Source of the DNA: Streptomyces diastatochromogenes | Lineage (GTDB): Bacteria > Actinomycetota > Actinomycetes > Streptomycetales > Streptomycetaceae | Reading direction: 5' to 3' | DNA length: 64,000 nucleotides | NCBI GenBank assembly: GCA_026913215.1 | Contig: JAPTYK010000001.1 | Coordinates: 5,518,001 to 5,582,000, forward strand | Shown here: in pieces, positions 9,553 to 19,150 of the stretch | Layout of the letters: every line of letters starts with the position of its first letter | How positions within the stretch are numbered: position 1 is the stretch's first letter | Notes under the pieces: model-generated | The model's database searches: none | Told to the model about the DNA's origin: nothing | What the model saw: only the letters and a program-made list of their open reading frames with translations | Position numbers and translations under genes: made by a program

Positions 9553-10456
9553 GCCCGAGAAGAGGGCCGACGGGGCCTTCGGCGATGACACGACGGGTGG
9601 CGACGTGACGGGTGACGAGCAGGCGCGGCCGCCGGGCGGCGGTACGCCGGGCGAAGGCGGCGACGAAGCGGCGGACGGGTCCGGACGGGGCCCGAAGAAG
9701 CAGCGTTCCTTCTGGAAGGAGCTGCCCCTCCTCGTCGGCATCGCGCTGGTGCTCGCGCTGCTGATCAAGACCTTCCTGGTGCAGGCGTTCTCGATCCCCT
9801 CGGAATCGATGATGAACACCCTCCAGAAGGGCGACCGGGTCCTCGTCGACAAGCTGACCCCCTGGTTCGGCTCCGAGCCCGAGCGCGGCGAGGTCGTCGT
9901 CTTCCACGACCCGGGCGGCTGGCTGGAGGGCCAGGAGACCCCCAAGCCGAACGTCGTGCAGAAGTTCCTCAGCTTCATCGGCCTCATGCCCTCCGCCGAG
10001 GAGAAGGACCTCATCAAGCGCGTCATCGCGGTCGGCGGCGACACCGTCTCCTGCAAGGAGGGCGGCAAGGTCGTCCTCAACGGCGTGGCCCTGGACGAGA
10101 GCGCCTACCTCGCCCCCGGCGCGGTGCCCTGCCAGGACTCCTTCGGCCCGATCAAGGTCCCCAAGGACCGCATCTGGGTCATGGGCGACAACCGCCAGAA
10201 CTCCCTGGACTCCCGCTTCCACCAGCAGCTCCCCGGCGGCGGCACCGTCTCCAACGACGAGGTCGTGGGCCGCGCCGTCGTGATCGCCTGGCCGGTCACC
10301 CGCTGGGCCACGCTCCCCGTGCCCGACGTCTTCGACCAGCCGGCCCTCAACAAGGCCCTGGGCGCCGCGCCCCTCGGCGCGGCCGGTCTCGCCGGAGCGC
10401 TCCCGCTCGTCCTGTGGCGCCGGAAGAAGCAGGCCGCACGGCATACCGCCGAGTAG
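9512..10456 (+). CDS. sipY: Type I signal peptidase, third of four (SipY position)
   Basis: This copy is frame-intact, with about 314 residues. An acidic, disordered N-terminus of roughly 70 residues precedes the anchor LLVGIALVLALLIKTFLV. The catalytic Ser is in SESMMNT (near residue 99), the Lys in LIKRVIAVGGD (near 169), and MGDNRQNSLDSR follows. The C-terminus has a second hydrophobic stretch, GAAGLAGALPLVLW, ending in RRKKQ, which fits a C-terminal anchor with cytoplasmic tail. GAGGAG at 9501-9506 favours the GTG at 9512 over the one at 9506. It overlaps the previous gene by about 40 bases. Confidence 0.92.
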   Translation: MGDLAVGARSGHDEPEKRADGAFGDDTTGGDVTGDEQARPPGGGTPGEGGDEAADGSGRGPKKQRSFWKELPLLVGIALVLALLIKTFLVQAFSIPSESMMNTLQKGDRVLVDKLTPWFGSEPERGEVVVFHDPGGWLEGQETPKPNVVQKFLSFIGLMPSAEEKDLIKRVIAVGGDTVSCKEGGKVVLNGVALDESAYLAPGAVPCQDSFGPIKVPKDRIWVMGDNRQNSLDSRFHQQLPGGGTVSNDEVVGRAVVIAWPVTRWATLPVPDVFDQPALNKALGAAPLGAAGLAGALPLVLWRRKKQAARHTAE

Positions 10457-10530
10457 CGACCCGCGGGTAGGGTGCCGTCCCGGACCGTCGACAGGACCAC
10501 GGTCCGCCGACAGACCTACGGGGTGCGCAC

Positions 10531-11294
10531 ATGAGCGGAACCATACGGACCAGGGCGGCCACGGCCGCCTCGGCAGCGTGCTGTCGGGGCTGGCCGTGGC
10601 CGTCGGCTGTGCTCTTCCTCGGCGGATTCGGCTGGGGCGCGCTGCTCTACCAGCCGTACACCGTCCCCACCGACTCCATGACCCCCACCCTCGAAGTCGG
10701 CTCCAAGATCCTCGCCGAGCGGATCGACGGCGAGGAGGTGCGGCGCGGGGACGTCGTCGTCTTCAGCGACCCGCTCTGGGGCTCCTCGCCCATGGTCAAG
10801 CGGGTCGTCGCCGTCGGCGGCGACACCGTCGCCTGCTGCGACCGGGACGGGAAGCTCACCGTCAACGGCAAGCCCGTCGACGAGCCCTACCTGCGGCCCG
10901 GAATCGGCGGCCGGACGGTCGCCTCGGGCCAGGACTTCTCGGTGACCGTCCCCGCGGGCAACCTCTTCCTGCTCGGCGACGACCGGACCGTCTCGCTCGA
11001 CTCCCGCACGCACCTGGAGGAGGCCGGACAGGGCTCCGTGCCCCGCTCCACGGTCGTCGGCAGGGTCGACGCCGTCGTCTGGCCCGCCAAGGGCCTCCTG
11101 GAGCCCGCCGAGGGCTTCGCCGGCCTCCCGGGCGGCACCTCGCGACCGGGACCCTTCACGGCACTCCTCACGGCGATCACGGCCGGCATCGCGCTGATCC
11201 TCCTGGGAGCCGCGTACGGCCCGGTGGCCGGCCTCCTGACCCGCCGCCGCCCCGACGGGACGCGGCCGGGCACGCGGGAGAAGGTGGGGCATGA
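10531..11294 (+). CDS. sipZ: Type I signal peptidase, fourth of four (SipZ position), frame breaks
   Basis: The catalytic Ser lies in TDSMTPT and the Lys in MVKRVVAVGGD, and LGDDRTVSLDSR matches the conserved box. There are hydrophobic segments at both ends (VLFLGGFGWGALLY and ALLTAITAGIALILLGAAY). The observed frame is open but reads nonsense at residues 9-26. Shifting frame there gives GHGRLGSVLSGLAVAVGC, a much better membrane anchor, implying one missing base near 10550 and two near 10606. Another one-base loss near 11260 would place the stop at 11292-11294, overlapping the Nudix start as ATGA. Left uncorrected, the frame continues to 11709. Confidence 0.85.
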
Positions 11295-11806
11295 CGGACC
11301 CGGCTCCGGGCGCGGAGCCCGTCGCGCGGCAGGTCGCGCGGGTCGTCCTGCTCGACCCCGACGACCGCGTCCTGCTCCTGCACGGCTTCGAGCCCGACGA
11401 CCCGGCCGAGAGCTGGTGGTTCACCCCGGGCGGCGGCCTGGAGGGCGACGAGAGCCGGGAGGAGGCGGCGCTGCGCGAACTCGCGGAGGAGACCGGCATC
11501 ACCGAGGTCGACCTCGGCCCCGTGCTCTGGAAGCGGTACTGCTCCTTCCCCTTCGACGGGCGCCGCTGGAACCAGGACGAGTGGTACTACCTGGCCCGCA
11601 CCCGCGGGACCGAGGAGGCGCCCCGGCCGCGGGCCCTCACGGAACTGGAGACCCGCAGCCTCGCGGGCCTGAGATGGTGGACCTCCGCCGAACTGTCGGC
11701 GGCCCATGAGACGGTGTACCCGACCAGGCTCGCCGAGCTGCTCCAGGCTCTGCTCGACGAGGGACCTCCGAGTGCACCGCTGGTTCTCGCCCCGGAAATC
11801 GTTTAG
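11291..11806 (+). CDS. Nudix hydrolase
   Basis: The 171-residue protein has a complete Nudix box, GGLEGDESREEAALRELAEETG, in two adjoining parts (GGLEGDESREEAAL, then RELAEETGI), which binds Mg and hydrolyses nucleoside diphosphate-linked substrates. The substrate is not evident. The start ATG overlaps the presumed end of the fourth signal peptidase gene, and GAAGGTGGGG lies upstream as a ribosome-binding site. The position directly after the signal peptidase run is shared with other Streptomyces. Confidence 0.88.
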   Translation: MTDPAPGAEPVARQVARVVLLDPDDRVLLLHGFEPDDPAESWWFTPGGGLEGDESREEAALRELAEETGITEVDLGPVLWKRYCSFPFDGRRWNQDEWYYLARTRGTEEAPRPRALTELETRSLAGLRWWTSAELSAAHETVYPTRLAELLQALLDEGPPSAPLVLAPEIV

Positions 11807-11861
11807 GGGCGCGTACGGCTGGCGCACAATAGGGGGACGCACGGCTGAAGGGGAACATGCC

Positions 11862-12170
11862 ATGAGCGCCGAGGACCTCGAGAAGTACGAGACCGAGATG
11901 GAGCTGAAGCTCTACCGGGAGTACCGCGACGTCGTCGGGCTGTTCAAATACGTGATCGAGACCGAGCGGCGCTTCTACCTCACCAACGACTACGAGATGG
12001 AAGTGCACTCGGTGCAGGGCGAGGTCTTCTTCGAGGTCAGCATGGCCGACGCCTGGGTCTGGGACATGTACAGGCCCGCCAGGTTCGTCAAGAAGGTCCG
12101 CGTCCTCACCTTCAAGGACGTGAACATCGAGGAGCTCAACAAGAGCGACCTCGAACTGCCCGGCAGCTGA
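11862..12170 (+). CDS. DUF2469 family protein
   Basis: A small acidic protein of 102 residues. It starts MSAEDLEKYETEMELKLYRE and contains VVGLFKYVIETERRFYLTND and WVWDMYRPARFVKKVRV. The family is conserved across actinobacteria beside yraN and comM; no function is established. It looks cytoplasmic. The frame is intact and AAGGGG lies upstream of the ATG. Confidence 0.88.
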   Translation: MSAEDLEKYETEMELKLYREYRDVVGLFKYVIETERRFYLTNDYEMEVHSVQGEVFFEVSMADAWVWDMYRPARFVKKVRVLTFKDVNIEELNKSDLELPGS

Positions 12171-12275
12171 AACCACCCCCAGGGGTGACGAGGTTCTCCA
12201 CAGCCCCACAGGCGTCCACAGCGCCGCACGCGGTCCGCCGCACTCCGTCACAGTCGGTGACGGAGGTGGTACCGC

Positions 12276-12640
12276 ATGAACAGGACCCAAGCCCTCGGAC
12301 GGTACGGGGAGGAGCTGGCGACCCGCCGGCTCACCGCGACCGGCATGCACATCCTCGCCCGCAACTGGCGCTGCGGCCGGACCGGCGAGATCGACATCGT
12401 CGCCCGCCACGGCGACACCCTCGTCATCTGCGAGGTCAAGACCCGGCGCGACGGCGGCTACGAACACCCGATGGCCGCCGTGACACCGCACAAGGCCGAG
12501 CGGCTCCGCCGCCTCGCCGCCTGCTGGCTCGACCGCAGCGACACCCCGGCGCCCGCCGGAGGCGTCCGCATCGACCTCGTCGGCATCGTCCTGCCGCGCA
12601 AGGGCGCCCCCGTCCTCACCCACGCCCAGGGGTGGCCTGA
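12276..12640 (+). CDS. YraN/UPF0102 family endonuclease-like protein, frame break at 3' end
   Basis: The roughly 120-residue protein has the UPF0102 pattern: GRYGEELATRRL, then NWRCGRTGEIDIVARHGDTLVICEVKTRR. It carries the D-(x)n-ExK signature of a PD-(D/E)xK nuclease fold. The observed frame misses its stop and runs through comM. Adding one G to CAGGGG at 12629-12632 gives the ending THAQGVA and a TGA at 12638-12640, which overlaps the comM ATG as TGATG. GGAGG precedes the ATG at 12276. Confidence 0.88.
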
Positions 12641-14249
12641 TGGGATTCGCCCGCACCTGCTCCGTCGCCCTCGTCGGCGTCGAAGGCGTCGTCGTCGAGG
12701 TCCAGGCCGACCTCGAACCCGGCGTCGCCGCCTTCACCCTCGTCGGCCTCCCCGACAAGAGCCTCAGCGAGAGCCGCGACCGGGTCCGCGCCGCCGTCGT
12801 CAACTCCGGCGCCGAATGGCCCCAGAAGAAGCTGACCGTCGGCCTCAGCCCGGCATCCGTCCCGAAGGGCGGCTCGGGATTCGACCTCGCCGTCGCCGCC
12901 GCCGTCCTCGGCGCCGCCGAGCGGATCGACCCCCGGGCCATCGCCGACCTCGTCCTCATCGGCGAACTCGGCCTGGACGGCCGCGTCCGGCCCGTCCGCG
13001 GCGTCCTGCCCGCCGTCCTCGCCGCCGCCGAAGCCGGATACGACCAGGTCGTCGTCCCCGAGCAGACCGCCGGCGAGGCCTCCCTCGTCCCGGGATCTCC
13101 GTCCTCGGCGTCCGCAGCCTCCGCCAGCTGATCGCCGTCCTCAGCGACGAACCCGTCCCCGACGAGGAGGCCACCGAAGAAGGCCGCCCGACGCCATGCT
13201 CGCCGGACTCCTCGTCCCCGGCGCCGGCCTCGGCACCGGACTCGCCGCCGACCCGCCGAGGGCCCCGACCTCGCCGACGTCGCCGGCCAGCACCGGGCCC
13301 GCCTCGCCCTGGAGATCGCCGCCGCCGGAAGCCACCACCTGCTGCTCTCCGGCCCGCCCGGCGCCGGCAAGACCATGCTCGCCGAGCGGCTCCCCGGCAT
13401 CCTCCCGCCCCTCACCCGACAGGAATCCCTCGAAGTCACCGCCGTCCACTCCGTCGGCGGCATCCTCCCGCCCGGCGAACCCCTCGTCCGCCGCGCCCCC
13501 TACTGCGCGCCCCACCACTCCGCCACCATGCAGTCCCTCGTCGGCGGCGGGAACGGCCTTCCCCGGCCCGGCGCCGTCTCCCTCGCCCACCGAGGAGTCC
13601 TCTTCCTGGACGAGGCCCCGGAGTTCTCCGGCAAGGCCCTCGACGCCCTCCGCCAGCCCCTCGAATCCGGGCACGTCGTCATCGCCCGCGCCGCCGGAGT
13701 CGTCCGCCTCCCCGCCCGCTTCCTCCTCGCCCTCGCCGCCAACCCCTGCCCCTGCGGCCGGCACACCCTCTACGGCGCCGGCTGCGAATGCCCCGCCTCC
13801 GTCATCCGCCGCTACCAGGCACGGCTCTCCGGACCCCTGCTCGACCGCGTCGACCTCCGCGTCGAAGTCGAACCCGTCACCCGCTCCGACCTCCTCGGAC
13901 AGGGCGGCCGGGGCGAGACCACCGCCACCGTCGCCGCCCGCGTCCACGAAGCCCGGACCCGAGCCGCCGCACGGCTCTCCGACACCCCTGGAAGGTGAAC
14001 AGCGAGATCCCCGGACACGAGCTCCGCACCCGCTACCTCGCCGCACCCGGCGCCCTCGCCGCCGCCGAACGCGACATCGAACGCGGACTGCTCACCGCCC
14101 GCGGCCTCGACCGCGTCCTCCGCGTCGCCTGGACCCTCGCCGACCTCACCGGCCACGACCGCCCCACCAGCGACGACATCGCCCTCGCCCTCGAACTGCG
14201 CACCGGCGTCACCCGCGGCGTGCCCGTACCGGCGGGGGAGTACGCATGA
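12640..14249 (+). CDS. comM: ComM/YifB family AAA+ Mg-chelatase-like ATPase, four frame breaks
   Basis: The N-terminal domain begins MGFARTCSVALVGVEG. The AAA+ core has Walker A GPPGAGKT, Walker B VLFLDEAPEF and the NPCPCGRHTLYGAGC zinc-like segment, and a C-terminal helical domain ends VPVPAGEYA. ComM helicases promote branch migration during natural transformation in Gram-negatives; the Streptomyces role is less clear. Breaks near 13092, 13187, 13250 and 13988 are each repaired by one G or C in a run (for example CCCC to CCCCC at 13988). The stop overlaps the dprA ATG as ATGA. Confidence 0.9.
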
Positions 14250-15774
14250 CCACCCCGACCGAGCCGAACGCGGGGCCCGCGCCTTGCACCACACCCGAGC
14301 CGAACGCGGGGTCCGCGCCCGGTGTCCCGACCGAGCCCAACGCGGGGCCCGCGCCCTGCACCACACCCGAGCCGAACGCGGGGCCCGCGCCCGGCACCGG
14401 GACCGAGTCCGACGCAGGGTCCGTGCCCAGCACCCGCCCACTGCCGTGCCCGAGCCCCTGGCCGGCGCGCGCCCGGCACTGCGCCTGAGCCCAGTACCGG
14501 GCGGCCCGCGCCGGGGCTCCGCCCGAGCCCACGGCCGGGGCCGAGCCCACGGTTGGGTCCCGGCCCACGGTTGGGTCCGGGCTTACGGTCGGGGCCGGGC
14601 CCACGGTTGGGTCCGGGCTTACGGTCGGGCCCGCCGGTGAGCGCCTGGCTCGTGCGGCTCTCAGTCGTGCCGTCGAACCCGGTGATGAAGAGGCCGGGCG
14701 GTGGATCCGTCGGTACGGTGCCGTGGGTTTCCTCGATCGGCTGCTCCAGGCAGGGAGGACGGTTCGCTCTTCCCCGGCACCGGGGTGAAGCGGGTCGCCT
14801 CCTGGCGGCGGCGGGCCGTCGAGGCCCGGCCGGGGCGGGACCTCGACGCCATTCATGGGCTCGGGGGGCGTTTCCTCGTCCCCGGGGACAGTGAATGGCC
14901 GAGTCAACTCGACGACCTCGGGGACGCGCGCCCCTGGGGCTGTGGGTCCGGGGCCCCGCCGACCTGCGGACCTGGGCGCTGCGTTCGGTCGCCCTCGTGG
15001 GGCCCGCGCCTGCACCCCGTACGGTGCGCACACCGCCGCCGAGCTCGCCGCGGGCTCAGCCGGCAGGGCTGGGTCGTCGTGTCCGGGGCCGCCTACGGCA
15101 TCGACGGTGCGGCCCACAGGGGCGCTCTCGCGGCCGGTGGGGCCACCGTCGCGGTCCTCGCCTGTGGTGTGGACACGCCGTATCCCCGGGGCCACGACCG
15201 GCTGATCCGGCGCGTCGCGGAACAAGGGCTCGTCGTGGGGAGCTGCCGCCCGACAGCCACCCCACCCCCAGTCGCTTCATCCTCCGCAACCGCGTCATCG
15301 CCGCCCTCACGAGGGGAACGGTCGTCGTCGAGGCCCAGCACCGCAGCGGCTCCCTCGTCACCGCCCGCGCCGCCGGGCGGCTCGGCCGGCATGTCATGGG
15401 CGTCCCGGGGCCCGTCACCAGCGCACTCTCGGCGGGCGTCCACGAACTGCTGCGCGGCGACGCGACCCTCGTCACCGACGCCGACGAGATCGTCGAGCTC
15501 GTCGGGGACATCGGGCAGCTCGCCCCCGCGCGCAGGGGACCCGTCCTGCCCCGCGACCTCCTCGCCCCGCCACCGCGCACGTCCTCGAAGCGGTCCCCGC
15601 CCGCGCCCCACGCCCACCACCGCCATCGCCCACCGGGCCGGAACCACCCCGGACGACACCCTCGCCAAGCTGTACGAACTCCACTCGCTCGGCTTCGTCG
15701 AGCGGCACGGGGCGGGCTGGCGGTTGACGAACACCGCGACAGAAGCGTCGAACGCGCGGCGAGGCGGTACTTGA
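14246..15774 (+). CDS. dprA: DprA/Smf DNA-processing protein with repetitive N-terminal extension, many frame breaks
   Basis: DprA binds ssDNA and loads RecA during transformation. The conserved Rossmann-like core is present once frames are joined: VALVGARACTPYG, VVVSGAAYGIDGAAHRG, GVDTPYPRGHDRL, SRFILRNRVIAAL, SGSLVTARAAGRLGR and VMGVPGPV. A winged-helix C-terminus contains DDTLAKLYELHSLGFVERHG. At least seven one-base losses lie between 14760 and 15595. Before the core there are about 130 codons of tandem repeats, with an in-frame TGA at 14486 that may itself be an artefact. If the stop is real, translation would need a later start that I cannot identify. Confidence 0.82.
14258..14437 (+). 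repeat. Five 36-bp tandem repeats in the dprA 5' region
   Basis: There are five back-to-back 36-base units, beginning at 14258, 14294, 14330, 14366 and 14402. Each encodes 12 residues of the type TEPNAGPAPCTT or PEPNAGSAPGVP. Units 1 and 3 are almost identical, giving a 72-base higher-order period. The last unit is the most diverged. Confidence 0.9.
14525..14632 (+). repeat. Six 18-bp tandem repeats in the dprA 5' region
   Basis: Six 18-base units lie in the same frame as the upstream 36-base repeats. They encode EPTAGA, EPTVGS, RPTVGS, GLTVGA, GPTVGS and GLTVGP, and lead directly into the conserved DprA residues GERLARAAL. Confidence 0.88.
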
Positions 15775-16013
15775 CCTGGAGCATTCGGGTGAAAAGGTGA
15801 TGCCGATGAACAACCGAGTTCTCTCGGCCGCACCCGAGGGGCCGACACGCGCCACGGCCCCGGTTCGAAGATGCGACCGACGGCGTCCACCCGGAGCGGC
15901 GCGATCCGCCGATGTTCGCTCACCGCGACGGCGCACTCACGCTACGCTCACCAGGATTCCCCACAGGACACCCGTACCGACACACCCGACAGCAGAACGG
16001 CTCAAGGCAACGC
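15775..16013. other. Intergenic region upstream of whiG
   Basis: The 239 bases between dprA and whiG hold no convincing gene. A CACTCACGCTACGCTCACC stretch near 15940 and AAGGCAAC just before the whiG start are the only features I note. In S. coelicolor, as I recall, additional genes separate dprA from whiG. Confidence 0.4.
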
Positions 16014-16849
16014 ATGCCCCAGCACACCTCCGGGTCTGACCGCGCTGCGGTGCCCCCAGCAGCCCGGGGCACCGTGCGACCACCCGCACCGACCTCACTC
16101 GACGAGCTGTGGCGCTCGTACAAGGACACCGGCGACGAGAGGCTGCGGGAGCAGCTGATCCTGCACTACTCGCCGCTCGTCAAATACGTCGCCGGACGGG
16201 TCAGCGTGGGGCTGCCGTCCAATGTGGAACAGGCCGACTTCGTCTCCTCCGGGGTCTTCGGCCTCATCGACGCCATCGAGAAGTTCGACGTCGAGCGGGC
16301 GATCAAGTTCGAGACGTACGCGATCACCCGCATCCGCGGCGCCATGATCGACGAACTCCGCGCCCTCGACTGGATCCCGCGCTCCGTCCGCCAGAAGGCC
16401 CGCAACGTCGAGCGGGCCTACGCCACCCTCGAAGCGCAGCTCCGCAGGATCCCTCCGAGAGCGAGGTCGCCGCGGAGATGGAGATCACGCTGGAGGAACT
16501 GCACGCGGTTTTCAGCCAGTTGTCCCTGGCGAACGTGGTGGCCCTGGAGGAGCTGCTGCACGTCGGCGGCGAGGGCGGCGACCGGCTCTCCCTCATGGAC
16601 ACCCTTGAGGACACCACCGCCGACAACCCCGTCGAGGTCGCCGAGGACCGCGAGCTGCGCCGGCTGCTCGCCCGCGCCATCAACACGCTCCCCGAGCGCG
16701 AGAAGACCGTCGTCACGCTCTACTACTACGAGGGCCTGACCCTCGCCGAGATCGGCCACGTCCTCGGCGTCACCGAGAGCCGGGTCAGCCAGATCCACAC
16801 CAAATCCGTGCTCCAGCTCCGCGCCAAGCTGGCCGACGTCGGACGCTGA
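16014..16849 (+). CDS. whiG: RNA polymerase sigma factor WhiG, one frame break
   Basis: WhiG is the FliA-family sigma factor that commits aerial hyphae to sporulation. The start MPQHTSGSDRAAVPPAARGT matches the known S. coelicolor protein. Region 2 contains LILHYSPLVKYVAGRV, FETYAITRIRGAMIDELRALDWIPRSVR spread over adjoining stretches, and region 4 contains LPEREKTVVTLYYYEGLTL then AEIGHVLGVTESRVSQIHTK. The frame breaks near 16452, and CCCC in place of CCC in ATCCCTCC restores it. The length after repair is about 279 residues, as expected. Confidence 0.96.
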
Positions 16850-16879
16850 CCCCTTGCGGGCCGGTCGTAAAGTGGAGCC

Positions 16880-17550
16880 GTGCCCAGGATTCGAGCGGCC
16901 TCGGTGGCCGAGCACCGGACCATGCAGCGCGCCGCCCTCCTGGACGCCGCGCGTTCCCTGCTGTCCGAGGGGGTACGGAGGCGCTGACCTTCCCCGCCCT
17001 CGCCGAGCGCACCGGCCTGGCCCGCTCCTCGGTCTACGAGTACTTCCGGTCGCGCGCCGCCGTCGTCGAAGAGCTGTGCGCCGTCGACTTCCCCCTCTGG
17101 GCCGCCGAGGTCGAGGCGGCCATGGCCGGCGCCGGGACGCCGCGCGGCAAGGTCGAGGCGTACGTCCGCACCCAGCTGGACCTCGTCGGGGACCGGCGCC
17201 ACCGGGCGGTCGTCGCCATCTCGGCGAGCGAGCTGGAGGACGGCGCCCGCGAGAAGATCCGCGCCGCCCACGGCGGCCTCGTCGCCATGATCGTCGAAGC
17301 CCTCGCCGCCCTCGGCCAGCCCCAGCCCCGCCTGGGCGCCATGCTCCTCCAGGGCGTCGTCGACGCCGCCGTCCGCCGCATCGAGCTCGGCGCGGCCGAA
17401 GACCCCGCCACCATCGCCGAAGCCGCCGTCACCATGGCCCTCCACGGCGCGGTCGGCCCCGGGCTAGCCCCGGAGAGCGGGAGCAGGCGCGAGGGACCCT
17501 TCTCGCCGGGCCCGTCAGCAGCAGGGGATCCAGATACTCCTCGCCCCTGA
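16880..17550 (+). CDS. TetR family transcriptional regulator, one frame break
   Basis: An N-terminal helix-turn-helix is visible in ALLDAARSLLSEGG followed by ALTFPALAERTGLARSSVYEYF. A helical ligand-binding domain follows (VVAISASELEDGAREKIRAAH). The frame breaks near 16970; one more G in GAGGGGG restores it. The GTG start at 16880 lies 30 bases after the whiG stop in the same direction. The ligand and targets are unknown. Its 3' end overlaps that of the convergent M23 gene. Confidence 0.82.
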
Positions 17551-17922
17551 GGAGGCCCCAGTGGAGGCAGGGCCTCGGGCAGTGGGAACCCTCCGCCACC
17601 TCGGCGATCGGGGTGCCCGCCGAGACCCGGGTGCCGCGCGGCACCAGAGGCGTCACCGGGGTGAAGGTCGTACGGAGCGGGGAACGCCCCGCCCGGAAGG
17701 GTGAGGGTGAGCACGCCGCGGCCGCCCACCGGACCCGCGAAGGTCACCGTGCCCGCCGCCGGGGCGAGGACCGGGGCGCCCGGGGCGCGGCGAGGTCCAC
17801 GCCCCGGTGACCCGCCGCGTACGGGCCGGGCGGCGGCCGCCAGCCGCGGAGGACCTCCGGCGGGGCGGGCCCACCGGCCAGAGGAGGGTCAGGGTCACGA
17901 GGAGGATCGTCGTCAGGTGCAT
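17464..17922 (-). CDS. M23 (LytM-type) peptidase domain protein, three frame breaks
   Basis: After a hydrophobic signal-like start, MHLTTILLVTLTLLWPVGG, the reassembled frames give GPYAAGHRGVDLAAP, VLAPAAGTVTFAG, GVLTLTLPGG and GSHCPRPCLHWGLLRGEEYLDPL. The HxxxD pair and HWG correspond to the lysostaphin/LytM zinc site, here as GHRGVD and LHWG. It is probably a small secreted peptidoglycan endopeptidase, or an enzyme-like cell-wall protein. The observed start and stop are in the same frame, which fits three one-base losses. The stop at 17464-17466 is the likeliest of several options. Confidence 0.72.
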
Positions 17923-18176
17923 GGGAGAAGGGTTTCCCGGACGCCCGGTTCCTGACGGTCACGGACGGTATCTGTGGACTACTGGCCGGTTGTGGACAGC
18001 GCCGTCACCCGGCGCTCCCGGGGTCCCGTACACTTCCTATGGCGACCCGGGTCACCGGGTCGACTTCGCACGCCCCGCCACTTGTCTCTGAGGCGGGTGG
18101 CAGCGCCTTTCGGTCCTTCGCGGCACGGCGCGCCGGGGCGTCAGGAAAACAACCGAGAAACCCAGGAGATACGGCC

Positions 18177-19048
18177 ATGGCCGTCGTCACGATGCGGGAG
18201 CTGCTGGAGAGCGGCGTCCACTTCGGTCACCAGACCCGTCGCTGGAACCCGAAGATGAAGCGCTTCATCTTCACCGAGCGCAACGGCATCTACATCATCG
18301 ACCTGCTCCAGTCGCTGTCGTACATCGACCGCGCCTACGAGTTCGTCAAGGAGACCGTCGCGCACGGCGGCTCCATCATGTTCGTCGGTACGAAGAAGCA
18401 GGCCCAGGAGGCCATCGCCGAGCAGGCGACGCGTGTCGGCATGCCGTACGTCAACCAGCGTTGGCTCGGTGGCATGCTCACCAACTTCTCCACCGTCTAC
18501 AAGCGTCTGCAGCGCCTCAAGGAGCTCGAGCAGATCGACTTCGAGGACGTCGCCGCCTCGGGTCTCACCAAGAAGGAGCTCCTGGTCCTCTCCCGCGAGA
18601 AGGCCAAGCTGGAGAAGACCCTCGGTGGTATCCGCGAGATGCAGAAGGTGCCGAGCGCCGTCTGGATCGTCGACACCAAGAAGGAGCACATCGCCGTCGG
18701 TGAGGCGCGCAAGCTCCACATCCCGGTCGTCGCGATCCTCGACACCAACTGCGACCCCGACGAGGTCGACTACAAGATCCCGGGCAACGACGACGCGATC
18801 CGCTCCGTCACCCTGCTCACCCGCGTGATCGCCGACGCCGTCGCCGAGGGCCTCATCGCCCGCTCCGGCGTCGCGACCGGTGACTCGAAGCCGGGCGAGA
18901 AGGCCCAGGGCGAGCCCCTCGCCGAGTGGGAGCGCGACCTGCTCGAGGGTGAGAAGAAGGCCGACGAGGCCGCCGAGGCCCCGCCGCCGAGGCCGCCCCG
19001 GCCGAGGCCGCCGCCGAGGCTCCGGCCGCGGACGCCGAGCAGGCCTGA
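18177..19048 (+). CDS. rpsB: 30S ribosomal protein uS2, one frame break near 3' end
   Basis: The ribosomal protein starts MAVVTMRELLESGVHFGHQT. It includes RWNPKMKRFIFTERNGIYI, VGMPYVNQRWLGGMLTN and AIRSVTLLTRVIADAVAEG. The alanine and glutamate rich tail ends AEQA once one base is restored near 18983; without repair the frame reads on into the intergenic region. AGGAG lies 8 bases before the ATG. About 290 residues after repair, which is normal for Streptomyces. Confidence 0.95.
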
Positions 19049-19070
19049 CCCTCCAGGACCTTCGGGTGAC

Positions 19071-19101
19071 GACGGCGGGGGCCCACGAAGCCCCCGCCGT
19101 C
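19071..19101 (+). terminator. Hairpin between rpsB and tsf
   Basis: A perfect 12-bp stem (19071-19082 with 19090-19101, GACGGCGGGGGC) closes a 7-base loop CCACGAA. No T run follows, so it may act as an attenuator or a processing site rather than a full terminator, tuning the uS2 to EF-Ts ratio. Confidence 0.65.
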
Positions 19102-19150
19102 CACCCGTGGACCCGCCCGATCTTTCAGACTTCGAGAGAGAAACAGACTC

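Noticed and set aside
12276..14249. 657-residue fusion of YraN with ComM segments
   Set aside because: The middle is arginine/proline nonsense from the wrong comM frame. Restoring one G gives separate genes with TGATG coupling.
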